The notes: a model not told the origin generated them from the sequence alone. DNA of 64,000 nucleotides from Armigeres subalbatus (GCF_024139115.2 NC_085140.1:416652283-416716282), one strand, 5' to 3'; shown: positions 11,249 to 23,004, counted from the stretch's first letter. Made by a program: numbers and translations.

Positions 11249-14200
11249 TTAATTTTGCGTTTTGGTGGGTTCAATTTTCAACACTCCAGATGCCACATGA
11301 TCACGCACGAAATTATGTTTGATATCAATATGTTTCGTACGTTTTGTTTCCAGGTTCTTTGCCATACAAATACAACTGCGGTTGTCCTCATACATAGTGA
11401 TGTGTATGTTCGATTCTTGTAGATTTTCAAGTACTCCTTTCAGCCAGAGAGATTCGGCAACTGCTGCACTGAGCGCGATGTACTCCGCTTCACTAGACGA
11501 AGTTGCAACAGTGGTCTGCTTCTTGCTGCACCAGATTACCGAGGATCCAAATATTTTGAACAGATAGCCACTCACTGATTTCCGATCTTCTGTGTCGGAC
11601 ACCCAATCGGCATCAACGTTTCCAACCAAAGGTTTGCTTGTTGGGTCTCGCTTGAAATTCAGCTTCGTTTTTATCGTACCTTGCAAGTATCGAACAATTC
11701 GTTTCAGGGCTTGCCAATGTTCAGTGGTAAGTTGTTGCTGAAAACGCCCCAAATATCCGACAGGGTAACAAATTTCAGGTCGCACACTTAGCATTATGTA
11801 CATCAGTGATCCCAGTAGCTCACGATATGGTTGGCTTGCATCTGGTCCACTTCGACTAAACGTAAAGGCCTTTCTCCATTGGTGTACGAGCTGGATTACA
11901 CTCGGGCATCCCAAAACGGTTCACAAGTTTTCGATACGATGTCCATTCATGCCCAAAAAGTGTCGGAGCTCCCCACAGTCAGACATTTCGAACTAGGTTG
12001 CAAGATCCTTCTTCAGCTTCATTACTGACGGAAGATTGCGGCCAGCCACCAGCAGGTCATCAACATACAGAATTAGCACCAGCTCATCGTCCTTATCGAA
12101 CTTCGTGTACAGACAATAATCATGTCTTGATCTCTTGAAGCCCATCTCGAGAATTGTTTCGTTGAATCGTTCATTCCAACATCTGGGTGATTGCTTCAAA
12201 CCGTATAAAGATTTCAGCAACCGACAAACTTGACCAGGTTTTGCTGATACACCCTCCGGGACTTCCATAAAGATGGTTTCCTTCAAGCGGCCATGGAGAA
12301 ACGCAGTACGTACATCCATTTGGTGAAAGAAGTATTTTCTATGAACCCCAACTGCTAATACGTTTCTGATTGTAGCTAGTTGAGCTACCGGTGCATAGGA
12401 TTCTTCATAGTCGTGTCTTTGCTTCTGTAGGTATCCCTTCGGGCTTTGAGGCGAATCAATTTGCCGTTCTCATCTTCCTTAAAATTAAACACCGACTTGG
12501 ATTTCAGAGGTTTAGTATCTTTGGGACTAGTCACCATTTTCCAGTCATCGTTCCTCCTCAGTCCTCAGTAAATCCAGCTCGCTCGTTACAGCACGCATCC
12601 AATCGTCTCTGTCATCTCGACGTACAATCTGACCGTATGGTTCGGGTACATCTGTAGATAGGATACCGTAGAAATTGCTCCATAGCCAACAAAATAGTCA
12701 TGGAACTTACCCGCAAAGGTTCGCTCCCGATCGCTACGCCTCAGTTGCCTTTCAAATTCGTGGTTTTTTTTATTGCGATGGGAGCGGTGATGCTGTTGGT
12801 TCCTATATCGCATAATCGGTTTCGTTTGACTTGGCATCATCGGATTCATTCGATAGCTCATCGTCGGTATTGTTTTGCTGATTTACCTGCTCAAGTTGTC
12901 TAGCGACTTCTGGCTCTTGATGTTCTTGCGTTGTGACTTCTTTATCCCCCTCTTTTTCGTAAGAATATTGCACTACCAACGGCGAATCTTTATTAGCTTC
13001 TGCTTCAACTTCATACGGAAAACGACCTTCATCGAACTTCACGTCACGCGCCACGATGATCTTTCGACGAGTTCCTAAAGCCGATAACCGTTCGACGCAT
13101 AGCCAACCATCACAACCTCAAAACTTTTGGCATCTAGTTTCTTTCGTTGCTGTCCAGGTATCCATGCAAATGCTCTGCACCCGAAAATTCGAAGCTTCTC
13201 CAGATTGGGCTTTACTCCCATCCATAACTCAGCGGGAGTCAACTGGACCGACAGAGCATTCGTCGGACTTCGGTTCAGTAGGTAGACACCGGTTAACGCT
13301 GCTTCACACCACATCCTTTTCGGCATTTTAGAATCTAAAAGCATTGAACGTACCTTTTCAATAAGCGTTCGGTTGAACCGCTCGGCCACTCCGTTCTGTT
13401 GCGGGGAATAAGCAACTGTCGTCTCAATCTGAATGCCTTTATTTTTATACCATTTCTTTTGCTCGGTTGATCCGTACTCTGTGCCTTCATCTATCGTTAG
13501 TTTTGAAATTTTCTTGCCGAAAGCTGCTGTCACCATCGCTTCATATTCTAGGAAACGCTCAAAAACATGGTTTTTCTTCTTCAGCATATAGATGACCGAG
13601 AAGTGGCTGTAATCATCGATGAATGAAACAAAATAACGCGATCTATCCCATGCCGGGGGGTCAATGGGCCCACAGACGTCCGAATGAATCCTCTCCAAAA
13701 CACGAGTCGCTCGTTGACGTGTACCGTTGAAGGGCTCACGGCACTGCTTTCCTGCATTCAATTTGACTTCCAACTCGTATAGACTGCCATTCAGGTACGC
13801 CGTAGCAATAGTCGTGTCATCTTTCCGCAAGGTAGCTTGTCTACCACAGAACAGTACCGATATACCAGCCTTGGCCAGCTTCTTCACGGACATCAGGTTG
13901 TCTCTTAGTTCCGGTATGTACAGGACTTCATTGATTTTCATTTGGACGCCTTTGTTACTCACACCTTCGATGATACCTTTCTTCTGTGCTTCCAAAGTTT
14001 CACCATCCTTCGCAATATTGATGATTATTGGACTTGACAGCTTGCTCAAAGATGAAAAGACTGCAGCATCGTTCACAAGGTGTTTGCTTGATCCGGAGTC
14101 GAGCTTGAAGCATAAATATCCATCACAGCTTCGATGTTCACCTGCACGAGCAGCCATAAAGCTTACCGCCTTGCTTCCACATCCAGTAGCAGAATTCGTT

Positions 14201-14919
14201 TCACTGTGTTGATGCCGGCAGTCCTTCTTCATGTGCCCTTTCTTGCCGCACTTATGACACTTACCAAGGAACTTCTTGAATCGATCTGCTTTCTTTTCAC
14301 CAGCAAACGCGGTGGTCTTCTCGTTTGAGTCGTCTTGATGCCTATCGAGTAGCTTCACCTCTTCGCCCAGAAGCCGTTGCTTCACCACGTCTAGCGATAG
14401 CTCATCGTCACCAAGATTTTCCAGAGCAGTTATTAACGGGTCATACGATTCCGGAAGAGTACCGAACAGCGTTACCACCATATCGGGTTCCTTAAGATCC
14501 GCTCCTGCTACTCTCAGTTGCCTGATCAGATCATCGAAACGCACCAAATGGTTCCGCATGAATTCTCCTTCCTTCATCTTCAAACGCCCAAGTTGCTTCC
14601 TGATCAGGTTCTGCGTCGCTAGCGATTTCTTGGCGAAAGAATTTTCCAAAGCTTTCCACATCTGTTTGGCCGTTGTTTTATCCCGTATGATCTCCAGACA
14701 ATCATCTCCCAGGAAACCAATCAACATGGACTTTGCCTTTTTGTCCGCCTCGTCGAACTTCACTTTTTCTGCTGCTTCTTGAGAAGCATCCTCCGTCAGG
14801 GTATGTACCACTCCCATAGCGTCCAGATATGTACGTACACGAAAACTCCAATTATGGAAACCGGGTCCTCCGTGGAATTGAGGAATGCCGTGAACTGATT
14901 CCTTGCCGGATGAGTCCAT
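11249..14919 (-). pseudogene. copia Gag-Pol polyprotein, frameshifted and lacking the integrase zinc-binding domain
   Basis: An open 614-codon frame runs from ATG 14919, only four bases inside the LTR, down to 13075. It carries a Gag domain (FHNWSFRVRTYLDAMG...), the CCHC knuckle CHKCGKKGHMKKDC (about 14219-14261), the protease motif LDSGSSKHLVND, and an integrase core with D, D and E residues (FIDDYSHF, LTIDEGTEYG, QQNGVAERFN). The GAG-pre-integrase HHCC zinc module expected before GKQCREPFNGTRQRATR is absent, apparently an in-frame deletion. A frameshift near 13070 and another near 12800 separate the rest: RT with QMDVRTAFLHG and LYVDDLL (12319-11993) and RNase H with DADWVSDTEDRKSVSGYLF and ATSSSEAEYIALS (11914-11249). 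Confidence 0.85.
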
Positions 14920-14923
14920 AATT

Positions 14924-15089
14924 TCTTAGAATGAGATACACGAAATGACGGAGCAAACTTGAAAAGCGACTGCTTTCAACTGAGGTTTATTAAGAAGTTA
15001 CTATTAGGAAAAATAACAAACTGTTAGTAACTAAGGTAAGGGGGGCGTAGCTAGGAATATCAAGATTGCTTAGAGCTACTTAGATTACA
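14924..15089 (-). repeat. 5' LTR of copia element (166 bp)
   Basis: Pairs with 10848-11164. The Gag start codon lies almost directly after it in the sense direction, inside the region where copia elements place the tRNA primer site (sense TTATGGACTC). Confidence 0.8.
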
Positions 15090-15120
15090 TATAGGCATCA
15101 TAAAAACACCTTTTTTAAAA

Positions 15121-15861
15121 TGATATGGAAATGCTAATATCATCTTCCAAACTTGGACGTACATGTTCATGATAGCATTAGAGGCGAAAGTATAGAATTG
15201 ATAGTTCCGTTAGGATACGGCAGAGGCATGAAGAATGTTTTTATAGAAGTCGATTTGAAAGCGAGCGGAGGACAATATTTGTGATGGCACATATCACACG
15301 ACCTTCCTTCTGCCAAGCTCCCGTATGAAGGGGGAGGGAAGAATATCAGTGTGGAAGCTGATATATCTCCACTGGCAAAAGGAAGGTGGTTTGACTTGCT
15401 CATATGCCATCGCGTGCGGAAGGATTTGCTATCGACGAGTACTGTCTCCAAATTTCTAATATGACATCAGCATTTAGTCGAATAGGATTTTTATCTTATC
15501 TTCTATTGCGGACACATGTAGCTTTTTGTAAGGGTTTAACAGAGCCCACTGCCAAACCCCATCACGTCCTAGGCAAGCCCCCTAACTCGCAGAGGCCGTG
15601 GGGAGGGGTCGTATTATCCGCCGCTTGGAAAAGGCGAGCCACCCCGCTTGGCGAGTGTAACATTGATCGAATTGGAATCTTATAGAGTATTGGTTAATCT
15701 ACACTACTGTTGACTGACGAAAGATTTGTGGGATTGTTTATTAACATTTGCTTCATACTACATGCTGAGGAGGCGTGATGCACCGCATATTACCCCCCCC
15801 CCTTCCTGGTGAAAAGGACTAACATGGTAGAATTGGCACATATGTATGTATTTACCAATAC
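15121..15861. repeat. Unclassified dispersed sequence after the end of the duplicated block
   Basis: Homology with copy C stops at about 15120. The segment includes a GC-rich stretch (15548-15655, CCCCCTAACTCGCAGAGG, GGAAAAGGCGAGCCACCCC) that resembles untranslated ends of insect non-LTR elements, plus a C10 run at 15786. No protein is recognisable. Confidence 0.3.
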
Positions 15862-15874
15862 CATGCTGCGTGAT

Positions 15875-15959
15875 CGTGTAGCCATGGACCGAGCCGAATG
15901 GAGAAGACTCTTATATACCGCACAGGCCACTTCGGCCTTAGTCTGAATAAATAATAATA
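15875..15959 (+). mobile_element. 85-bp 5'-truncated LINE tail
   Basis: Flanked by 13-bp duplications atgctgcgtgatc (15862-15874 and 15960-15972). It encodes the last residues of a non-LTR RT protein (DRAEWRRLLYTAQATSALV, stop) followed by a TAATAATA-type tail. An extreme 5' truncation with intact borders. Confidence 0.75.
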
Positions 15960-16369
15960 ATGCTGCGTGATCAAAGTCAACCTAAAGCTCGCTTCACCAT
16001 GGTTTATTATACTCTGATTATACCTATCTACAAACGATTGATGCACAGGATGAATAGCCATGCGTCTCCATCGCAATATCGTTTTATTGCTGGTTCCCCC
16101 AAACACACGCGACAAGACAATCGGGACGCGATTCTATCGCTTGGCAACTGCGATTCTGTCGCTGTTCGTTGGTATGGAAGCCTAAATGGAACATTGCCTG
16201 CAGCGACCCAACGTTAGAATCGCGGCGATGAAATCGCTTAGGTCTGGGGGAGCCTTTAGGTAGGTATTGCAGCTTCCAACTCACACACAGCAGCGAGAGC
16301 TTGCACTCCTTCGGCTCCTCAGCTCGCAAAACTCGAGAGACCCGCACACGATGTTGAGAGCTGAGTATT

Positions 16370-16840
16370 TAGTTAGACAATCCATGGCAGGCGTATCAGA
16401 CGCGATATCGGCACTATGTTTATTCCGCACACCAAGAAGGTTCCGCTTCCATTTTCGGCTGATGCAGATGGTCGGTTTGTTTTTCTGTAACCTGTCGATG
16501 AGGGAAGAGCGATCCCTCGATCACCATGTCGTTATTGATGCGCTCATGGTTGGAGTTGTGAGATCCGTTTGAACTTCACTCAGTCAAAGGATCTCAAGCA
16601 GATTGCGGTGTACCTTATTGGCAAGTTTTGCCAATTTACCCTGCTGGGCTAGGGTTGAAACGTTCCATGTTCCTATTCGTGTCCGTTGTTTTGCGCAAAG
16701 AATCGTTGCCGTAAAATTAGTCCGTATTTTTTCATTGTCGGATTCTCGAACAAATTGATGTTTCGGAAACAGTAGGTTGTTGGCCCAAGGTTCCCCAATC
16801 CACCAGGATGGGGCTGCCGCCTGCCATCTTAAGTATAACT
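16370..16840 (-). pseudogene. Non-LTR retrotransposon endonuclease fragment
   Basis: On the minus strand 16686-16588 encodes RTRIGTWNVSTLAQQGKLA, the first strand of an AP-endonuclease-like domain. 16475-16392 encodes ICISRKWKRNLLGVRNKHSADIASD, the end of the same domain (canonically ...RNKRGADIASDHHL). The middle of the domain is missing and stops are present. Upstream bases on this strand (16840-16690) look like the matching 5' region. Wording is closest to LINEs whose RT ends in a GRPRTRW-type tail, such as the one at 42434-43351. Confidence 0.65.
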
Positions 16841-17164
16841 TCCGGGGAATAGCATTTCGTATTCAGGCGCTGGATGCCAGAACAGACGCTGTTGGAACCG
16901 CATCTTATTGGTGAACAGACGCTCGATCTGTCGGATCAAATTTGTTTAAAGCTTAACTCAGTTAAAGTCCCAGGAGTTAAAGTGGTAAATTATTAACAAT
17001 GTTTTATGCGACGTATGTTTCTCACAAATAATCTTCTGTCACGTCTGAAAAGTCTGTAAGACCTTATCGACCACTCCCAGAACATCATGGAATGCCCCGA
17101 GGTAACCTGCAGGAATGTACATTTTTATTTGTTGATCCAAACATGTCATGGGACTTAGGGTTCC

Positions 17165-18735
17165 TAGTACCGGCTCCTTTTTGTGGTACCGGTACTACGG
17201 TACTGAGAAAATGCAGTACCGGGAAAATACCGGTATTGGAATTTTTCTTATTGACGTTGAATTTTGATCTGAATAATTTGCTCCTTTCACCTTAAATTTT
17301 GAATTACTTAGATGTACGATCAGTAATATATTCCGCGAGTAATGGCCGCCAATTTACCTGCGAATTAGTTTCAGATTTGACATTTGTGGAAGTCAGCTGA
17401 ATTCTGTCCAAAGCCTAATAAATAAGAAAGTGTTGATGAAGTAGATCCACACAAAAGATAAGATAATTATTGTCGTTTTGATTTCCTTTGTTCTGCTGTC
17501 CGAATCCGAAACATGTTGGGCTGTTAGGTACATAGTTTTCAGTGATGAACTTAATAATAATTAAAAAAATCACTTTAATAAAGTTCATTGATTTAGCGAC
17601 CTATCCTCGCCAGCAAAAGATGTTCCGGCGAGCTACGATAGCAACAATCTTTATCTTGTAACTAACCTGCTTATTTACTTCATTGCTGAGATTGCTCAGC
17701 ACATCATATAATAGTAGACTTTCTTCTCTTCTTCTTATCGGCATTACATCCCCATACTGGGACAGAGCCGCCTCGCAGCTTAGTGTTCATTATTTAAGCA
17801 CTTCCACAGTTATTAACTGCGAGGTTTCTAAGCCAGGTTACCATTTTTGCATTCGTGTATCATGAGGCCAGCACGATGATACTTTTATGCCCAGGGAAGT
17901 CGAGACAATTTCCAATCCGAAAATTGCCTCGACCGGCACCGGGAATCGAACCCAGCCACCCTCAGCATGGTCTTGCTTTGTAGCCGCGCGTCTTACCGCA
18001 CGGCTAAGGAGGGCCCCAGTAAACTTTCACAAATGCCAAATCAGAAACTATCCCACAGGCAAATTAGTGTCCTCGCGGAAATTTAGATTGGAAATTTTCT
18101 GAATTTTTCAACACATCTGCATTTTGAGGGGATGTATTCTTTTATAGTAAATAGCATAACTTAGTAAATCAGTCGCAAAATGCTGTTTGTTTGATATACC
18201 GTATATGTGACATTTTTGGCCAAAATAATACTTCGAGATATTCCAAAACTTTGCTGACAAAAACACAACAAATACTGAGGCACAATTACTTTTCATGAGC
18301 ATAAGTGCATAAACAAGTAAAAAAAACTAACGAGGTTTGCTCTTGGTTCTTTACGAGAAACATCTATCAATCAAAACCCGTAAACGTATTTAATTTAAAA
18401 TTTGATTCTTGGTGCAACGCCACTGTATTTATAGCACTAAGTTGGATTGCGATCCTATTTGGTCAAACTGAAATAGAACTGTTCAATTTTCCAATTTAAT
18501 TGCGGTACTCAGGTTAGTGTTTTTATGCATGTTTGGGCAAAGTGGAAACATAACTCAAAATAGTGATTTTCTAGAAATATTTAGTCCCTTTTAAGCATTC
18601 CTTAATATTTATATTTTATTCCAAATACTGGTACAACCTCGGTACCGTAAATAGCGGTTCTCATTGGTGTTTGGTACTGGTATTTTTGGTAATCGACGGT
18701 ATTCCCGGTACTACCGGTACCACAATCCTGGACTG
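17165..18735. mobile_element. Candidate inverted-repeat DNA element rich in GGTACC
   Basis: The left edge (TTTGTGGTACCGGTACTAC, about 17176) and the complement of the right edge (ATTGTGGTACCGGTAGTACC) match over about 20 bp and continue as alternating ACCGGTA/CAGTACC words for about 70 bp. No transposase is seen and a target duplication could not be fixed, so borders and class are uncertain. It contains the SINE at 17723-18017. Confidence 0.4.
17723..18017 (-). mobile_element. tRNA-derived SINE, full length
   Basis: In the sense direction (minus) it starts GGGGCCCTCCTTAGCCG and has a Pol III B-box-like GGTTCGATTCCCGG. It ends ...TGATGCCAATAAGAAG-like with an AAG-rich tail. Near-perfect 10-bp duplications agtagacttt/agtaaacttt flank it. 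The same family occurs at 28846, 29675 and 39250, with fragments at 32363, 34554 and 35191. Confidence 0.8.
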
Positions 18736-19133
18736 ATCTACCTTCATGATTTCTGATGAATAATCTTCTGGTGATTCCATGAAGGACGATTGACCTCACT
18801 GGCCACTTCCAGAATATTACGTGGTGCCCCGGGGGAAGCTGTAGAAGAGAACATTTCCTACTTTAGACCAAACGTATCGTGCGACAACTCTATCTTCATG
18901 GATGTTTACAAATAAAGTTCTGGTAAGACTGTGCCCGGGGGATCCAGTAGAAATGGACATTTTCATTTTTGCACTAAAACATGTCATGCGATGGCTCTAA
19001 CTTCATGGTTTCTCACGAATAATTATCTGAAGATCTTATAACACTAAACTGCGAGGATGTTATGCCAATAAGAATAAGAACGACATGTGGAAGATTTAAA
19101 TCGAAAAATGTATTGGATATGGAGGGTAACTAC

Positions 19134-19202
19134 TGTCTTCGGTGGGTTCGAACCCACGACCCCAGTACGGTAGATAGGCGCTTTCCCTACTAAGCTTCGA
19201 AG
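19134..19202 (-). mobile_element. tRNA-like SINE head (first tandem copy)
   Basis: On the minus strand: an A-box-like AGCTTAGTAGGGAAAGCGCC and a B-box GTGGGTTCGAACCCACCG. Adjacent bases on the plus strand (19032-19082) look like the 3' end of the abundant SINE (GATGTTATGCCAATAAGAA). It is too divergent in the acceptor stem to be called a tRNA gene. Confidence 0.5.
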
Positions 19203-19557
19203 GACCTCCGTCGTCCTCCGCAGCATAGTGAGTAATTTTTGGTAATTCTGGCTTCTCAGATTATATAGTACCTTGTTAAAACAATTTAACGTAAAATTAG
19301 GTACTTTATTCTAAACGTGTGCGCAAAAAAAAAGTTGCATACAAGTTAAGTGATTTTCGCTTTGACACTCCACTGTAACAACAAAAACATGAATCGAAGT
19401 TATTTTGTTTTTAGCAAAATACAGTTAACAAGCAATTCCAACTACATTTTATGATATAGAGAATAGTTTGGTTGAAAAGTTTATTAAACTCAAATTATTA
19501 AAATACATTGGTTTACTTTATCAGCTTGTTATATATTAATATTTGTGACCTGACAAA

Positions 19558-19813
19558 ATGAGCTTATTGAAGAACCCTGTTTGGTGAGTAATGTTCCAAT
19601 GGATATGTTTTGCAATGTTGTTTATTTAAACATCATAGATGACCGTTTAGCACATTTGCATGATTTCAAATTATGTTTACTTGTAGTCCATTCGAGAAGC
19701 AAGAGGTGGTTTGCAAAATATGCGAGGGAATCGATGGCGCGATGGAATCGATTTTCTGTGAACAAAATGATCATCGACTGTTAAACAAGATCTTCAAATC
19801 GACCAACGTTAAG
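19558..19813 (+). pseudogene. Extra exon 1-exon 2 pair of the zinc-finger gene (partial copy B)
   Basis: ATG at 19558, exon 1 to 19583 (donor GTGAGT), exon 2 19687-19813 (acceptor TTGTAG, donor GTATGG). It encodes the same 51 residues as copy C, including the CKIC half of the ZAD. No exon 3 or 4 follows before the next ATG at 20568. It could act as an alternative 5' end spliced to copy C exon 3 (phases match), or be dead. Confidence 0.75.
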
Positions 19814-20141
19814 GTATGGAAAATACTAAATGTGCCACAGGGGAAGCTGTAGAAGAGAACATTTCCTACTTTAGACCAAACGTATCGTGCGACAACTCTA
19901 TCTTCATGGATGTTTACAAATAAAGTTCTGGTAAGACTGTGCCCGGGGGATCCAGTAGAAATGGATGTTTTCATTTTTGCACTAAAACATGTCATGCGAT
20001 GGCTCTATCTTCATGGTTTCTCACGAATAATTATCTGAAGATCTTATAACACTAAACTGCGAGGATGTTATGCCAATAAGAATAAGAACGACATGTGGAA
20101 GATTTAAATCGAAAAATGTATTGGATATGGATGGTAACTAC

Positions 20142-20210
20142 TGTCTTCGGTGGGTTCGAACCCACGACCCCAGTACGGTAGATAGGCGCTTTCCCTACTA
20201 AGCTTCGAAG
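20142..20210 (-). mobile_element. tRNA-like SINE head (second tandem copy)
   Basis: Same sequence as 19134-19202, carried by the second 1008-bp unit. Confidence 0.5.
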
Positions 20211-20567
20211 GACCTCCGTCGTCCTCCGCAGCATAGTGAGTAATTTTTGGTAATTCTGGCTTCTCAGATTATATAGTACCTTGTTGAAACAATTTAACGT
20301 AAAATTAGGTACTTTATTCTAATCGTGTGCGCCAAAAAAAGTTGCATACAAGTTAAGTGATTTTCGCTTTGACACTCCACTGTAACAACAAAAACATGAA
20401 TCGAAGTTATTTTGTTTTTAGCAAAATACAGTTAACAAGCAATTCCAACTACATTTTATGATATAGAGCATAGTTTGGTTGAAAAGTTTATTAAACTCAG
20501 ATTATTAAAATACATTGGTTTACTTTATCAGCTTGTTGTTATATATTGATATTTGTGACCTGGCAAA

Positions 20568-22975
20568 ATGAGCTTATTGAAGAACCCTGTTTGGTGAGTA
20601 ATGTTCCAATGGATATTTTTGCAATGTTGTTTATTTGAATATCATAGATGACCGTTTAGCACATTTGCATGATTTCAAATTATTTTTACTTGTAGTCCAT
20701 TCGAGAAGCAAGAGGTGGTTTGCAAAATATGCGAGGGAATCGATGGCGCGATGGAATCGATTTTCTGTGAACAAAATGATCATCGACTGTTAAACAAGAT
20801 CTTCAAATCGACCAACGTTAAGGTATGGAAAATACTAAATGAAAAAAATGAAACTTAAGGGTCAGATAATGATAGTTCCAAATGTTTTATTAAACAAAAT
20901 TATACTAAAAAGATATACTTTCATTGGGAGCTATTTGCATTTTCATCTTTAAAAAATGATGGGAATGTTAAAATTCCTAAATTTGCATGATATTAAAAAA
21001 AACGTATGTTTTGTGTTGCCTTGATTATAATTAAAATTTAGATCGTTTATCAACTTATACCTACTTAATTATTTTAGCAAATTTCTAAAAAGGAAACATA
21101 GTACCAATAGCATATGTAAACAATGTGATCAATTTTACCGAGGAAATGAATTTAAGTTTTTTTCTTCACAATTTAAGGTAAAACCAGTCTGTGGGATCCT
21201 TTCGCCGATTTGTGAGTTCTGTCGAACACGGATTGATCAGTTTGATGATGATTTTAAACCTCACTGTAAAGAATATGTGGTTGAGAAGGTGGTTTCAACG
21301 GCTCCCGATGATGATCCGTTCAATAGTTTGGATCCTTGTCAAATTGATCAGGATGAGCAGGAGAAATACAGATCAGAAAAGAAACAACTTAAGAATGAAC
21401 CTTTCGTTAAACAAGTTCCACTACCTTTGAAATTCGACGATGAAAAAGATGAGCAGATCAATGTGCCAGAGAGTCTGGTTGATGCGATGGTCGAATCATT
21501 TGACAATTCTGATGGTTTATTGATCGAAATGGAATCGGATCGCGAAAATGATCCTGAAATGCAAGATGAAGCAAAGGGTGAGGAAGACTCATCTGCAAAA
21601 GTGATGAAAAAAAGAGGAAGAGGTCGACCGAGATCAAGATTTTCATCGGAAGGAATGAAACAGGCTGTTAAGTGTGAAATTTGCGGTAAACTGGTGATGT
21701 ATATGAAGGATCACATGCGGATGCACGAAAAGGATAAAAAATTCAAATGCCCTCATTGCGATCGTTCGTTTTCACAAAGCAATAATCTAATCTATCATAT
21801 CAGAAAGCATACCGGGGAGAAACCGTTCCCTTGCGATAAGTGCGACAAAAGCTTCATTTGCAAATCACACCTGCTTTCTCATGCGGTAAGTAGAATCAAG
21901 TTGTTGGCTTTATCTTTGGTTGTCCTCATTCTGATCCTTGTTTATAAATTTCTCCTTCTTACATCAGTCTTTAAAATTTCCATTTTTTTTTTTTAATTTT
22001 TGTCTTATTTTTCCTTTATATTTGCACGCTTTTTTGTAAGAGTATTGTATTCACCTTTCGTTTTTTTACTTTTAGCGATCTCATGAGAATGATAAACCTT
22101 TTCAATGTGAATTCTGCTCAAAACGCTTCAATCAGGCTTGTAACTTGACTAAACACTTGCGAGTACACAGTGGTGAAAAACCATACAGCTGCAAGCAGTG
22201 CGGCAAGGCATTTATGAACCTGTCCAACATGAAAGTTCATGCGAAAAGGCACAGCGGAGATCAGAACTATACCTGCGAGATATGTTCGAAAAGCTTTTAT
22301 GATAACTATCACTTAGTGAGACATATGATGGTGCACTCCAAGAAGAAGCACCTCAAATGCGTACGTTGCTCAAAACAATTCAACTCGATTGATGAACTCA
22401 AATCGCACTCAACACAACACAAGGGACCTGAGGAAATTATATGCTGTGAAATTTGTAGTAAGCCCTTCAATACTATATTCAAGCTAAATTTACACATGCG
22501 CGTCCACGAGCCAGCTGACAAAGATTCGTTGAAATGTAAAGTTTGTCTCATGGAGTTCGAACGACAGGATCAACTAGAACTTCATCGTGTTCGGGTACAC
22601 GGTGAACCAAAACAGCGACCGAAGGTGTCTCGAGAGATTATCATCGACCCAGAAACGGCGAACAAACAATTGCAAGGACCTTTTCAAAAGCCATACCAAT
22701 GCGATGTTTGCTTCAAGTTATTCAACCAATCTTACAGTTTGAAAGTACATTTGAAGACGCACATATCGGACGATAAACTGCACACATGTGACAAGTGTCC
22801 TCGAATGTTTCGCCGAAGGGATCACTTGGAAGCACATCAACGCAGGGGGGAATGCATTGAAAGGACGGAATCGAAACCGGTGGAAGCACCGGAGAACACA
22901 ACAATTGATTTGTCCCCTGTGGCAGTTTTGGACACGCAACAGATAGTATTTAAATATGAGATTCAAAATGCGTAG
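20568..22975 (+). CDS. ZAD-type C2H2 zinc-finger protein, copy C (complete)
   Basis: Complete four-exon gene: 20568-20593, 20696-20822, 21178-21885 and 22076-22975, with phases 2, 0 and 0 and GT-AG introns throughout. The start ATGAGCTTATTG is the only in-frame ATG before the ZAD. The 586-aa product begins MSLLKNPVCPFEKQE, has the ZAD cysteines (CKIC, ICEFC), an acidic linker, the basic KKRGRGRPRSR patch and about 11 zinc fingers. It differs from copy A at only about six residues (for example DEQEK versus DEEEK, and DLSPVAVLD versus DLSPEAILD). Likely a sequence-specific nuclear regulator. The pair is a recent duplication, fitting the known habit of ZAD families to expand in insects. Confidence 0.93.
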
Positions 22976-23004
22976 CAGTTTGTTTTCCATGTGGCAGATG
23001 TTTG

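Larger units (their letters stand above)
10848..15089 (-). mobile_element. Ty1/copia-type LTR retrotransposon
   Basis: Insertion flanked by 5-bp duplications tatag (10843-10847 and 15090-15094). The empty site is present in copy C near 29440 (gataaatataggcatcat). The LTRs read TGTAATC...TAAGA in the sense direction. A polypurine tract, the complement of 11165-11172 (GAGAGGGG in sense), precedes the 3' LTR. Domain order gag, protease, integrase, RT, RNase H is diagnostic of copia rather than gypsy. The LTRs differ at only a few of about 166 positions, so the insertion looks fairly recent, although the ORF is broken. Confidence 0.9.
17019..19040. repeat. Degenerate ~130-150 bp tandem units, split by a later insertion
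   Basis: Units share ATGGTTTCTCACAAATAATC...TGGTG(C)CCCGGGGGA...GTAGAA...ACATTT...CCAAAC(A/G)T(G)TC. One lies at 17019-17160 and two at about 18745-19040. The piece between (about 17165-18735) reads as an inserted element. The units recur in the 1008-bp duplication at 19832-20045. Confidence 0.45.
18824..20840. repeat. 1008-bp tandem duplication
   Basis: 18824-19831 and 19832-20840 are almost identical head-to-tail copies with a few small indels. Each unit carries degenerate repeat units, a tRNA-like SINE head, the zinc-finger gene's upstream region, and exons 1-2. Confidence 0.9.

Noticed and set aside
19134..19202. tRNA gene on the minus strand (also 20142-20210)
   Set aside because: Good B-box but no consistent cloverleaf; it is joined to SINE-like sequence and duplicated only because of the 1008-bp tandem event.
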